Origin: Streptomyces sp. WMMC500
Lineage (GTDB): Bacteria; Actinomycetota; Actinomycetes; Streptomycetales; Streptomycetaceae
DNA: 64,000 nt
Direction: 5' to 3'
Assembly (NCBI RefSeq): GCF_027497195.1
Contig: NZ_CP114905.1
Location: forward strand, 1,178,001-1,242,000
In this document: in pieces, positions 56,310-64,000 of the stretch
Numbering within the stretch: position 1 is the stretch's first letter
Layout: every line of letters begins with the position of its first letter
Position numbers and translations under genes: made by a program
The notes under the pieces: generated by a model
Told to the model about the DNA's origin: nothing
The model's database searches: none
Seen by the model: the letters and a program-made list of their open reading frames with translations, nothing else

Positions 56310-57000
56310 GCCTCGAGTCACTGCCGGCATCTCATGCCCGTGCCCTGCGTGACGGCAGCACCGTCCTCGAGCGGCTCGGCCTGCTGATCGCCGGCGGCTA
56401 CGCGCTGCGCGCCCATCAGGTCATCAGCCGCCCCTCGCAGGATCTCGACCTCGCCACCAGCGCCGCACAGCCCCTGACACACATCGCCGACGAACTCGCT
56501 GGTGCATACCGCGACGCGGGCTACCAGGTGAGCATCCTGGAGGGCAGCGAACGATCCGTGCGCATGCTGCTGACCCTGCCAGACGGCATCGAGCAGCTTG
56601 AGGTCGATCTGCTGAAGGAGGCTCTCTCCCCGAACCATCTGGCCATCACCGGCCCCTCCGGAGAACACCTCCAAGCCATCTCCTTCGACGACGCCGTCGG
56701 TCTCAAGGTCCGCGCGCTGCACGACCGCTCCTACCCCGCGACCTGATCGACCTGCACGCGCTGCGCGAGCAGTTCTCCTACATCGAGCTGGAGAACCTCG
56801 GCCGCCGCCACGAACCGGACTTCGATCCCGAAACCATCATCGACCACCTCGGGGCCGCCACCCTCTTCGCCGACGAGGATTTCGTCGCCTACGGACTCAC
56901 CGCCGAGACCGTCGGCGACCTACGCCGCTGGGCCAACAACTGGCATACACATCTCGTCGAGCGCCTCTTCGAGAACCGCGATGTAGACGAGATTCCCTGA
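56306..57000 (+). pseudogene. AbiEii/AbiGii-type nucleotidyltransferase, frameshifted
   Basis: Starts at a GTG overlapping the previous stop. Nucleotidyltransferase core GGYALRAHQVISRPSQDLDLAT (GG and DxD), then IEQLEVDLLKEAL and SFDDAVGLKVRALHDRS. The frame stops at 56746, but the next frame continues PRDLIDLHALREQFSYIELENLG to 57000. One missing C in the run at 56731-56735 explains the break. Members of the family modify nucleotides or tRNA in abortive-infection systems. A sequencing error is possible. Confidence 0.7.
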
Positions 57001-57098
57001 TCACCGAGCCTCCGGATCATTGCGCTGCAAGGGGTTCGCGTTGCGGCGCCCGGGTGTTCCCACGGAGGCTGCCGTTGCTCGGCGGGCGGAGCGTGCCG

Positions 57099-57287
57099 AT
57101 GCGCACCGTGGTGGGCGCGGCGGCGTGCGGCGCGGTGCTACTCATGCTGCTCTCCGCGTACGCCGTCGTCAACGCGGCCTTCGACGTCACGGGCAACGGC
57201 CCGGTCCTCGTCGGCGAGGAGCAACCTGACCGGGAGCTGGACCTTGGTGTCGTCGGCACGCTGTGCTACACGCCGCTCACCGCCTGA
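57099..57287 (+). CDS. small membrane protein, unknown
   Basis: 62 aa if started at the ATG at 57099 (GGAG six bases upstream). One hydrophobic segment (VVGAAACGAVLLMLLSAYAVVNAAF) and a short acidic tail. No family recognised. The remaining sequence to 57725 shows no gene I can support. Confidence 0.35.
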   Translation: MRTVVGAAACGAVLLMLLSAYAVVNAAFDVTGNGPVLVGEEQPDRELDLGVVGTLCYTPLTA

Positions 57288-57725
57288 GGCCCCCTGATAG
57301 CCGCTGTCACCCTCGACTACCACCGGCGCCGCACCCGGAGGACGGGCGCGGCTGAGACAGTGTCTTGATCGGCGTTGGCCTACGAGGGAACCCCACGCGC
57401 CTGACGCGGCACATGACCGCTCACGCGGTCCACTTGGCTGACTGGCCCTCCGAGCGTTCGTCGATCCGTTTCAGGCGGCCTTGCCCGTGAGAAGACCTGC
57501 CCCCGAGCATCAGCAAGCAGCCGGGACCAGTAGGTGGGGCCGGGAGCCGGTTTTCGCAGGATCTTTCTGCCATCCGCGTACCCGCTGCACGGAGAACGTG
57601 TCGCGAGCGGTGCGCTGCAGGGTGCAGATGTGGCCCGCGCCGGCCAACACCACATCCACGACCTGGCTGGCCGTCCGATCAGGCCCGTCCGGCCCGCGGT
57701 TTGGTCCCGGGCCGGACGGAGCGCC

Positions 57726-59756
57726 TCAGGAAAGGGTGCCCAGGGGCAGGTGCGCTACGAGTTCTGTGCCGCTCGTCTCGTTCGTGTCGCGCAGGCTGGT
57801 GATCTCGGCCGCGGTCAGGGCGCGGTCGTAGATGCGGAACTCGTCCATGGTGCCCTGGAAGCGCTGTGCTCCGTCCATGCGCTGCCCGAGGTGGACGGGG
57901 GCGGGATCGCTGCCCATGACGTCGCCGGCCGCCCCGGTCGCCGAGCCGGCTTCGGTGCCGTCGACGAACACGGTCAGGGTGTCGCCGCTGCGGCGCAGCA
58001 CGACGTGGTGCCAGGCGTTGTCGGCGTAGGCGCGGGAGGTGGTGACACTGACGGCCGGGTCGGTGGCGTCGTTGAGGCGGGCGAGCAGCCGGCCGTCGTC
58101 CGGCTCCGCGCGCAGCCACAACTGCGGTGCGTCGTTCATGCCGTTCGCCCAGAAGACGGCCTGGCCGGTGCGTTTGTCGCCATATTTGATCCAGGTGGAG
58201 ACGGTGAAGTCCCCGGTGCCGAGGAGCGGCTCCGGGGCGTAGGGCAGTTGGACGCGGCCGGTCTGGCCGTCGAAGACCAGGCCGTTGCCGAACCGCCCGT
58301 CGACCGTCCTCCTGGTGCCGTCGAAGGCCAGCGCGTCGGCGGACCGCGCGGTGTCGGGGGTGGTCGCGGGGGCGGGCAGGTCATCCGGCTCGAGCCGGAC
58401 GAAGGCGATCTCCTCGTAGACGGAGGTGCTGCCGCGCTCGTAGAGCAGGCCGATGTCGCCGTCGGGCAGCTCGACCAGGTCGGAGTAGCCGGCGTAGCAG
58501 GCGCACTCGTCCTTCGGCAGGCCGCGGTTCTTGCTGCCCCAGACCTGGACGCCCTCGTCGGTGGAGTCGCTGGCGACGGTGTCGACGCCCTGCCAGGTCG
58601 CCGTCTCGTCGAAGGAGGAGCGGACGGTCATGGCCCGGCGGGAGTTGTTCCAGGCCGGCGCGGAGGTGAGGATGCGGTTGTACGGGTTGCCCTCGTCGGT
58701 GGCGTCCATCCGCAGCACCGCCGACTGCGCCCGCGGCGCCTCGTAGCCCTCGACGGGCTGGAAGCCGGCGGCGGTGAAGCTCGCCCCGCCGTCCTTGCTG
58801 ACCGCGGCCAGCCGGTGCGGGCGCGCGGTGACGTCGGCATCGTTGCCGTCGTCCCGGAAGTGGTTCTGCCGGGTCCAGACGTAGACGTCGCCGTTGGCGA
58901 GCTCGACCAGGCTCAGCTCCTGCGGCTGGATCGTGGAGCTGTCCGACGGGTAGGTGCGGCGGGCGCCCTCCCGCCAAGTGGTGCCGCCGTCGTCGCTGTA
59001 GACGATCATCGCGCCGTACACCGGAGTGCCGGAGTCGTCGCGGAAGTTGTAGTTGACGCCCGCCATCAGCCGGCCCACGTGCTCGCCGCGGGTGAGCTGG
59101 ACGGCGTGCACGGGCCCGGTGGCGTAGTGCCCCCACTCCGGGTCGTCGATCTGCTCGTAGAGGCTCTTCGGCCTGGTCCAGCTCTGCCCGTCGTCGGTGC
59201 TGTACTGCACGTACGGGGTGCGGGGCGCACCCGAGTTGGTCTCGCCGGGCGCCGCGGGGTCGACCGGGTTGAAGGTGCTCAGCAGCACGATCCGGCCGTC
59301 GGGCTGGCCGGTGGCGGGGGCGCCGTCGAGGGTGCGGTAGACCACGGGGGCGGCGTTGCCGCGGGTCGCCGGGGCGTCCGCGTCGGCGTCGGTGCCCTCG
59401 GCGACGGTCTTCCTGGACTCCCAGGTGCCGCTGCCCGCGGGCAGCCGACGGGAGACGAGGCGGATGTTGGACTTGTCCTCGCAGGAGTTCACCCGCTGCT
59501 CGGCGAAGGCCAGCAGCGACCCGCTCGCGGTGCGGACGACGGCGGGGATGCGGTAGCAGCCGGGGCCCGAGGCGGTGAAGAGGGTCGTGGTCTGCGCCTC
59601 GAAGGGGTCGACGGTGGCCGCGGGAGCGGCACCGGCGGACTCGGCCCCGGGCCGCGCCAGGTACACGCTGAGGCCGCCGAGCGCCACCAACAACGCCCCG
59701 GACAGGCGCAGGACGCGTCGGCGGAAGCGAGGAGTTCGATGGGAAGCGGCTGTCAT
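57726..59756 (-). CDS. secreted sialidase (GH33) with LamG-like domain
   Basis: 676 aa. N-terminal RFRRRVLRLSGALLVALGGLSVYLA is a signal peptide or anchor. The propeller has the sialidase RIP motif (CYRIPAVV, near residue 70) and Asp boxes STDDGQSW, SDDGGTTW and SKDGGASF. Residues about 470-665 form a concanavalin/LamG-like sugar-binding domain (NGLVFDGQTGRVQLPYAPE, FTVSTWIKYGDK, WHHVVLRRSGDTLTVFVDG, MDEFRIYDRALTAAEI). It removes terminal sialic acids from glycoconjugates. Monocistronic. Confidence 0.92.
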   Translation of the reverse strand: MTAASHRTPRFRRRVLRLSGALLVALGGLSVYLARPGAESAGAAPAATVDPFEAQTTTLFTASGPGCYRIPAVVRTASGSLLAFAEQRVNSCEDKSNIRLVSRRLPAGSGTWESRKTVAEGTDADADAPATRGNAAPVVYRTLDGAPATGQPDGRIVLLSTFNPVDPAAPGETNSGAPRTPYVQYSTDDGQSWTRPKSLYEQIDDPEWGHYATGPVHAVQLTRGEHVGRLMAGVNYNFRDDSGTPVYGAMIVYSDDGGTTWREGARRTYPSDSSTIQPQELSLVELANGDVYVWTRQNHFRDDGNDADVTARPHRLAAVSKDGGASFTAAGFQPVEGYEAPRAQSAVLRMDATDEGNPYNRILTSAPAWNNSRRAMTVRSSFDETATWQGVDTVASDSTDEGVQVWGSKNRGLPKDECACYAGYSDLVELPDGDIGLLYERGSTSVYEEIAFVRLEPDDLPAPATTPDTARSADALAFDGTRRTVDGRFGNGLVFDGQTGRVQLPYAPEPLLGTGDFTVSTWIKYGDKRTGQAVFWANGMNDAPQLWLRAEPDDGRLLARLNDATDPAVSVTTSRAYADNAWHHVVLRRSGDTLTVFVDGTEAGSATGAAGDVMGSDPAPVHLGQRMDGAQRFQGTMDEFRIYDRALTAAEITSLRDTNETSGTELVAHLPLGTLS

Positions 59757-59877
59757 GGATCTGCAAGATATCCTACAAATACCGGCGTGTCAGCGGGAGT
59801 AGCGAGACGCGAGTGAGCCGTGCCCTGGCGGCCCGGAGTTCCGCGGCGGATCAGCCGTCTGCTGGACACACCCGCGC

Positions 59878-60431
59878 ATCGCGCTGTACGGCAAGCAGCT
59901 GCGCATCCTCCGTATCGCCGACGGCACCCGAGATGAGACCGCCGAATGGTGGCCCCGAAGGAGCAGCTCGACGAGGAACGCCACCGCGGCAAGCAGCGCG
60001 CCGGCATCGCCAAGGGGCTGTGGGTACCCGAATCGGAAGAGGCCGGGCAGGACAACCGGGTCTTCTACAGCACCGCCGACAAAGACAGCAAACACACAGG
60101 CATCAGCGTGGAGGCCGCCAAGCTCACCCCACACGTCAACGAGAACGGCAAGAACGAATACCGCCCCACCAAGAACGCCTCGAACCCCGACGTACTGGAG
60201 ATCACCGCAGCCTGCCTCCAACCCCAGGACGACGCGGAGACTTGGGCCATGTTCGCCCACCTGCAGCGTATGTGCGACGACGACTATCGCGACGTCCTCG
60301 GCCTGCCGCTCGTACTGCACCTCGCCAGCCTCGCCGACGAATACGGCATTCCCCACGACGGCGACGAAGTAGTGGAACCCGACGAAGAGGAACAGCTCAC
60401 CTTCGACTTCAGTGGCTTCAGCCTCGACTGA
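59878..60431 (+). pseudogene. C-terminal remnant of a pPIWI-RE (RNase H-like) protein
   Basis: ALYGKQLRILRIADGTRDETAEWW is followed, after a frameshift near 59945, by RVFYSTADKDSKHTGISVEAAKLTP, PTKNASNPDVLEITAACLQPQDD, WAMFAHLQRMCDDDYRDVLGLPLVLHLASLADEY. This matches the end of the RNase H/PIWI-like protein of the predicted pPIWI-RE defence module. Several hundred upstream residues and the partner genes are absent, so it is not functional. Confidence 0.6.
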
Positions 60432-60986
60432 TGCACCGCGAGTCGTCTGCTCCGCAGTAGCTAAAGCGTGTTGTCCGGATCATGCGTGGCATCGGCCTGA
60501 TAGGCGTGCGGCTGCGGCGCCGGGTCCTCACCACCCTGGCCGGCGCTCGGGCCCCGGCAGGCCGCCCATCTGGGCGTTCAGGCTTATCGAGGTCAGCGGC
60601 ACAGGCGTGTACCCCGACAGCTGGGTACTTCACGCGCCCGCCGACGCCTGGAGAACGGCCACTTCGCCGAACTGGATGCCTGCACAAGCTGGCCCGGGGG
60701 AAGGAGCCTGACGCGGAGCCTGGGGAACCCCGGCCGCACCCGACGACGACACGACGTAGACGGATTCCCCGACACGGACATCAATCCCTGAGACTCCACC
60801 ACCACGGCTCGCGGCATGCATCAGAACGAGCCCGGAGGGTCGATCACGGAGACTTGTCAATACCCCTCCACCCGAACGAGTGACTTCCGTTTCCCTTCGT
60901 CGGCTGCGCGTGCGACGGTCGCAATGGCGTACCCGAGCATTCCGATCCCCTTGGGCTGGCGGGTAGCGCCTGCAGGGAGGTTCGAC
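60432..60986. other. no recognisable gene
   Basis: 555 bp between the pPIWI-RE remnant and the recombinase fragment. Frames are open in places because of high G+C but show no family, start signal or codon bias I can defend. Confidence 0.4.
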
Positions 60987-61648
60987 ATGGCTTCGACGCG
61001 TACATTGCAGCTGTTCGACCTGCCTGCCGACCCGGGCGCGCTGGGCACATGGGTGGGCAGCCAGGCGACCGCGCCGAAGGCCCAGGCTGGGGTGCGGTTT
61101 GCGTTTTACGGGCGGGTGTCGACGGAGGACTTCCAGGACCCGGCCACCTCCCGGGGCTGGCAGTTGCTGCGTGCGCAGGCGCTGGTCGCCGGGCACGGGC
61201 GGGTCACCGCCGAGTTCTTCGACATCGGGCACAGCCGGGTGCTGCCCTGGCCCCGCCGCCCGGAAGCCGCCCGCCTGATCGACGCACTGGCCGATCCCGG
61301 CCGCGCCTTCGACGCGGTGGTAATCGGCTCCAGCGAGCGGGCCTTCTACGGCAGCCAGTTCGCCGCCATGGCCCCGCTCTTCGAACACCACGGCGTCCGG
61401 TTGTGGCTGCCCGAACTGGGCAGCCCGGTCGACCCGGGCTGGCCGGGCACGAGGAGCTGATGATCCTGCTGGGCATCCTGTCCAAGCGGGAGATCGCCCG
61501 CGCCCGGCTGCGCGCCCGGACCGCCATGACCGTCCAGGCCCGCGAACAGGGACGCTACCTCGGCGGCCGGCCACCCTACGGCTACCGGCTCACCGACGCC
61601 GGCCCCCACCCGAACCGGGCCTGGGCACGCCGCGGCGCCCGCGCCTAG
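60987..61648 (+). pseudogene. serine recombinase, frameshifted and truncated
   Basis: ATG with GGAGG at 60976-60980. Resolvase-type catalytic domain RFAFYGRVSTEDFQDPATSRGWQL (catalytic Ser in GRVST), ERAFYGSQF. A missing C near 61440 ends the first frame; the second continues GHEELMILLGILSKREIARARLRARTAM...GGRPPYGYRLTDAGPHPNRAW. A stop then interrupts the recombinase domain where the copy at 26388 goes on. It abuts the truncated oxidoreductase, so it is part of a recombination scar. Confidence 0.75.
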
Positions 61649-62439
61649 CGACTGGAAAGCTGGAGCGGCGCACCTCTGTGCGGCGGGTTCACGACCGCCA
61701 GGTCGAAGCGCACCTCTCGCTTGTCGTACGAGTCGAGCCTGCGGCCGGCGCCGTCGACCTCGCCGGTGGCGAAGTCCGGCACGAACTCGATGTTTGCGTC
61801 CGCGAGCACGTCGCCCACTGACCGGGCGACGACCGGCCGGGCGGATGCCTCCTCCGGTGGGGTTACATAGGCGAGCTGTACGCGGTGGCGGATACCGCGC
61901 CTGCGGAAGTACTCGTCGGCCATGAGGACGAACTCCAGCGACGCGACCGGGCACGCGGCCGGCAGGCCGGCCGGCGCGACCACCAGCCGGCCGTCTTCGA
62001 ACCGATCCAGCGCCGGTCGCAGGGCGGCCGCGCCCTCCGCGGTGGAGAAGGTGAAGACGTTCTCCTGCCAGCCGGTCCCGGTCAAGCCCTCGACCTCGTC
62101 GAACTGCGGCATCGCGCCGGTGGCTACCACGAGCACGTCGTAGTGCAGCAGGGTGCCGTCGGCGACGTAGACGGAACGCGCGGCCGTGTCCACGTACGTC
62201 ACTTCGTGGCGTCGGCGGTGGATCCCGTCACGCAACCGCCGGGGGCGGGGCCGGACGACGCCGGACACCGTGACCTGTCCGAAGGGGGCGAACAACAGGC
62301 CCGGCTGGTCGACGTGATCGTCGTCTTCGTCGACCACGGTGATCTCGGCCTCGTGCCAGGGGCAGGAGCGCCGCAACCGGTTCGCCACCAGTGTGCCGCC
62401 GGTGCCTGCGCCCAATATCACGATCAGTTTCCGCGTCAT
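61645..62439 (-). pseudogene. sulfide:quinone-reductase-like flavoprotein, 3' truncated
   Basis: 264 aa from the ATG at 62439. FAD fold VILGAGTGGTLVANRL, YDVLVVATGAMPQ and the Cys-containing ACPVASLEFV typical of type II NADH/SQR-like proteins. It ends FDLAVVNPPHRGAPLQL, where the family continues for more than 100 residues including the second FAD motif and C-terminal membrane patch. The break coincides with the recombinase fragment. Confidence 0.75.
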
Positions 62440-62665
62440 GTCCGTACCGTCCACCCGCGCCCTTACCGGTACGCAGGGCTGCTGGGGCCGGACCCGGGCG
62501 CCGGCCGGGCCGTTCCGCAGGCCGCTCGGCCCTCGCCCGCCAAGTCCTGCCCCGCGGTGGCGAGATCGCTGCCCGGCACCAGGGCGCAAGAGCACCGGCG
62601 GAGGTAGCATCCGCGCACGGGCTTGGGAGGGCCTGACGATCCCGAGGGGAAGGAAGGGACGGGAG

Positions 62666-63877
62666 ATGACGGAGCCCGCACCGGAGGACCGGGAGCCGAA
62701 TGTACGACTGCGCGATCTGCAGTCGCTGCTGGACGCGATCACCGACTACGCAATCGTCAGGTTCGACGCCGAGGGCCGGATAGCCGGCTGGGGCCGTGGT
62801 GCCCGGCTGTTGCACGGCTACGAAGAGGACGAGGCACTGGGCCACCCCGCGGCCATGCTCTACCCGGCCGACGACCGGGCGGCCGGTCGGGCAGAGCAGG
62901 CGCTCGCCACCGCGCGGGAGAGCGGCCGGTACGAGTCCGAGGGCTGGCGGCAGCGCAAGAACGGCGAGCGGTACTGGGCCAGTTCGGTGCTCACCGCGAT
63001 TCGGGACGCCGGCGGCGAGGTGTTCGGCTTCGCCGAGGTCGTCAAGGACGCCAGTGACCAGCGGCGCGCGGACTCCCTGTTCCACGGCCTGCTGGAGTCG
63101 GCGCCGGACGCGATGGTCATCATCGGGGCCGACGGCCGGATCAGGCTCGCCAACCGGCAGACGGACCTGCTGTTCGGCTACGACCGCGAGGAGTTGATAG
63201 GCCAGGAGATAGAGGTCCTGGTCCCGCCCCGGTTCCGCAAGCAGCACTACGGACACCGAACCGGCTTCCTCTCCGACCCCCGGATGCGCCCGATGGGTGT
63301 GGGGCTGGAGCTGTACGGACTGCGCCGCGACGGCTCCGAGTTCCCCGTCGAGATCAGCCTGAGCCCGCTGGAGACCGACGAGGGAGTCCTGGTCTCGGCC
63401 GCCATCCGGGACGTCACCGACCGCCGCGAGACCGAGCAGCGCCTGATGCGGCAGCGCGATGAGATCATGGAACTGTCCACCCCCGTGATCCAGGTGTGGG
63501 ACAAGGTCCTCGCCCTGCCCCTCATCGGCACCCTCGACACCGGCCGCGCGGCCCGGCTCACCGAAGGGCTGCTGCAGCGGATCGCCGAGACCGAGGCCGA
63601 GGTGGCGATCCTCGACATCAGCGGCGTGCCGACGATCGACACCCAGGTCGCGCAGCACCTGCTGCGCACCGTCCAGGCGGCCGCGTTGATGGGCACGGAG
63701 AGCATCATGAGCGGGGTGCGGCCGGAGACGGCCCAGTCCATGGTTCACCTGGGCATCGACATGGGGCGGCTGCGTTCCCGCAACACACTGCGCGACGCAC
63801 TCCAACTGGCGCTGGCGGTCCTTGAGGAGCGCAACTCCGCGCCGGGAGCGACGGACCCGCTGGACGGCACCCTGTGA
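62666..63877 (+). CDS. PAS-PAS-STAS protein (RsbR-like stressosome sensor)
   Basis: 403 aa. Two PAS domains (about 10-130: AITDYAIVRFDAEGRIAGWGRGARLLHGY; about 135-260: LESAPDAMVIIGADGRIRLANRQTDLLFGY ... EFPVEISLSPLE) are followed by a linker (ETEQRLMRQRDEIMELSTPVIQVWDKVLALPLIGTLD) and a STAS domain with IDTQVAQHLLRTVQAAALMGTESIMSGVRPETAQ. This is the RsbR architecture: a sensory N-terminus on a STAS core whose Thr/Ser (DISGVPTIDT) is phosphorylated by RsbT. GGAAGGGACGGGAG precedes the ATG. Coupled to the next gene by a GTGA overlap. Confidence 0.9.
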   Translation: MTEPAPEDREPNVRLRDLQSLLDAITDYAIVRFDAEGRIAGWGRGARLLHGYEEDEALGHPAAMLYPADDRAAGRAEQALATARESGRYESEGWRQRKNGERYWASSVLTAIRDAGGEVFGFAEVVKDASDQRRADSLFHGLLESAPDAMVIIGADGRIRLANRQTDLLFGYDREELIGQEIEVLVPPRFRKQHYGHRTGFLSDPRMRPMGVGLELYGLRRDGSEFPVEISLSPLETDEGVLVSAAIRDVTDRRETEQRLMRQRDEIMELSTPVIQVWDKVLALPLIGTLDTGRAARLTEGLLQRIAETEAEVAILDISGVPTIDTQVAQHLLRTVQAAALMGTESIMSGVRPETAQSMVHLGIDMGRLRSRNTLRDALQLALAVLEERNSAPGATDPLDGTL

Positions 63878-64000
63878 ACGGCGAGGCGGGGCCGGTCATG
63901 CGGATCGGCGACACGCTGCTGGTCTCGCTGCATGGCGACCTCGACGACGACACGGTCGTCGGGATCGAGGAGCACCTGACGCGCGAGGTCGCCCGCACCG
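63874..64000 (+). CDS. STAS-domain protein (RsbS-like), incomplete at window end
   Basis: GTG overlapping the previous stop. The first 42 residues (MRIGDTLLVSLHGDLDDDTVVGIEEHL) are the start of a STAS domain as in RsbS. RsbR-RsbS-RsbT is the usual order. The gene runs off the window. Confidence 0.8.
   Translation, partial: MNGEAGPVMRIGDTLLVSLHGDLDDDTVVGIEEHLTREVART

Noticed and set aside
60482..60883. 133-codon plus-strand frame
   Set aside because: Arg/Pro/His-rich composition, no ribosome site and no similarity I can recognise.

Overview
The window is about 70 % G+C, and its genes are packed into operons with four-base overlaps (ATGA, GTGA, TTGA). The gene families are those of Streptomyces: a second set of zinc-free ribosomal proteins, MpaB/Lcp rubber oxygenases, an RsbR/RsbS module, Tat-exported oxidases and a type III polyketide synthase (PKS) cluster. 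The mix of catabolic islands, mobile elements and many truncated genes suggests a chromosome arm rather than the conserved core.

Layout. 0.1-2.7 kb: a secreted family-43-like glycosidase and an unknown protein. 2.8-7.5 kb (minus strand): a five-gene type III PKS operon (UbiA prenyltransferase, flavoprotein, PKS, ICMT-like methyltransferase, flavoprotein), resembling an alkylresorcinol/quinone pathway. 7.5-26.1 kb: a zinc-starvation region. It holds the zinc-free ribosomal proteins L28, L33, L31, S18 and L32, a CobW-like protein without a P-loop, a Fur-family regulator (probable Zur), a FecBCD-type metal or metallophore importer joined to a CobN-ChlI-ChlD-like chelatase, a two-gene DUF1980/permease unit, an MFS exporter with a divergent MerR regulator, and the remains of a second ABC transporter operon. 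Zur-box-like sequences lie at three promoters here.

26.2-55.9 kb: a catabolic island for poly(cis-1,4-isoprene) (rubber) and the acids made from it. Two tandem latex-clearing oxygenases (Lcp) lie upstream of a molybdenum hydroxylase (OxiB/OxiA) and an aldehyde dehydrogenase. A TetR regulator diverges from the lcp genes across a perfect 11-bp inverted repeat. The beta-oxidation genes come as two direct copies of one module (fadB-thiolase / acyl-CoA ligase-TetR). They have decayed reciprocally: copy 1 keeps fadB, thiolase and TetR but has a gutted ligase; copy 2 keeps the ligase but has lost thiolase and TetR, and its fadB is split by a 6.6-kb Tn3-family transposon. That transposon has its own tnpA split by an IS. 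The island is bordered by IS5-type transposase remnants and a diverged direct repeat of about 250-300 bp.

55.9-64 kb: a patchwork of an AbiEii-type pair with a frameshift, a secreted sialidase, a pPIWI-RE (RNase H-like) remnant, a broken serine recombinase, a truncated sulfide:quinone-reductase-like flavoprotein, and a PAS-STAS (RsbR-like) gene translationally coupled to an RsbS-like gene that runs off the end.

Together the genes describe a soil actinomycete able to cleave rubber outside the cell, oxidise the keto-aldehyde products to acids, activate them as CoA esters and pass them through beta-oxidation. Next to this lies a zinc-limitation regulon with an unusual chelatase-transporter operon.
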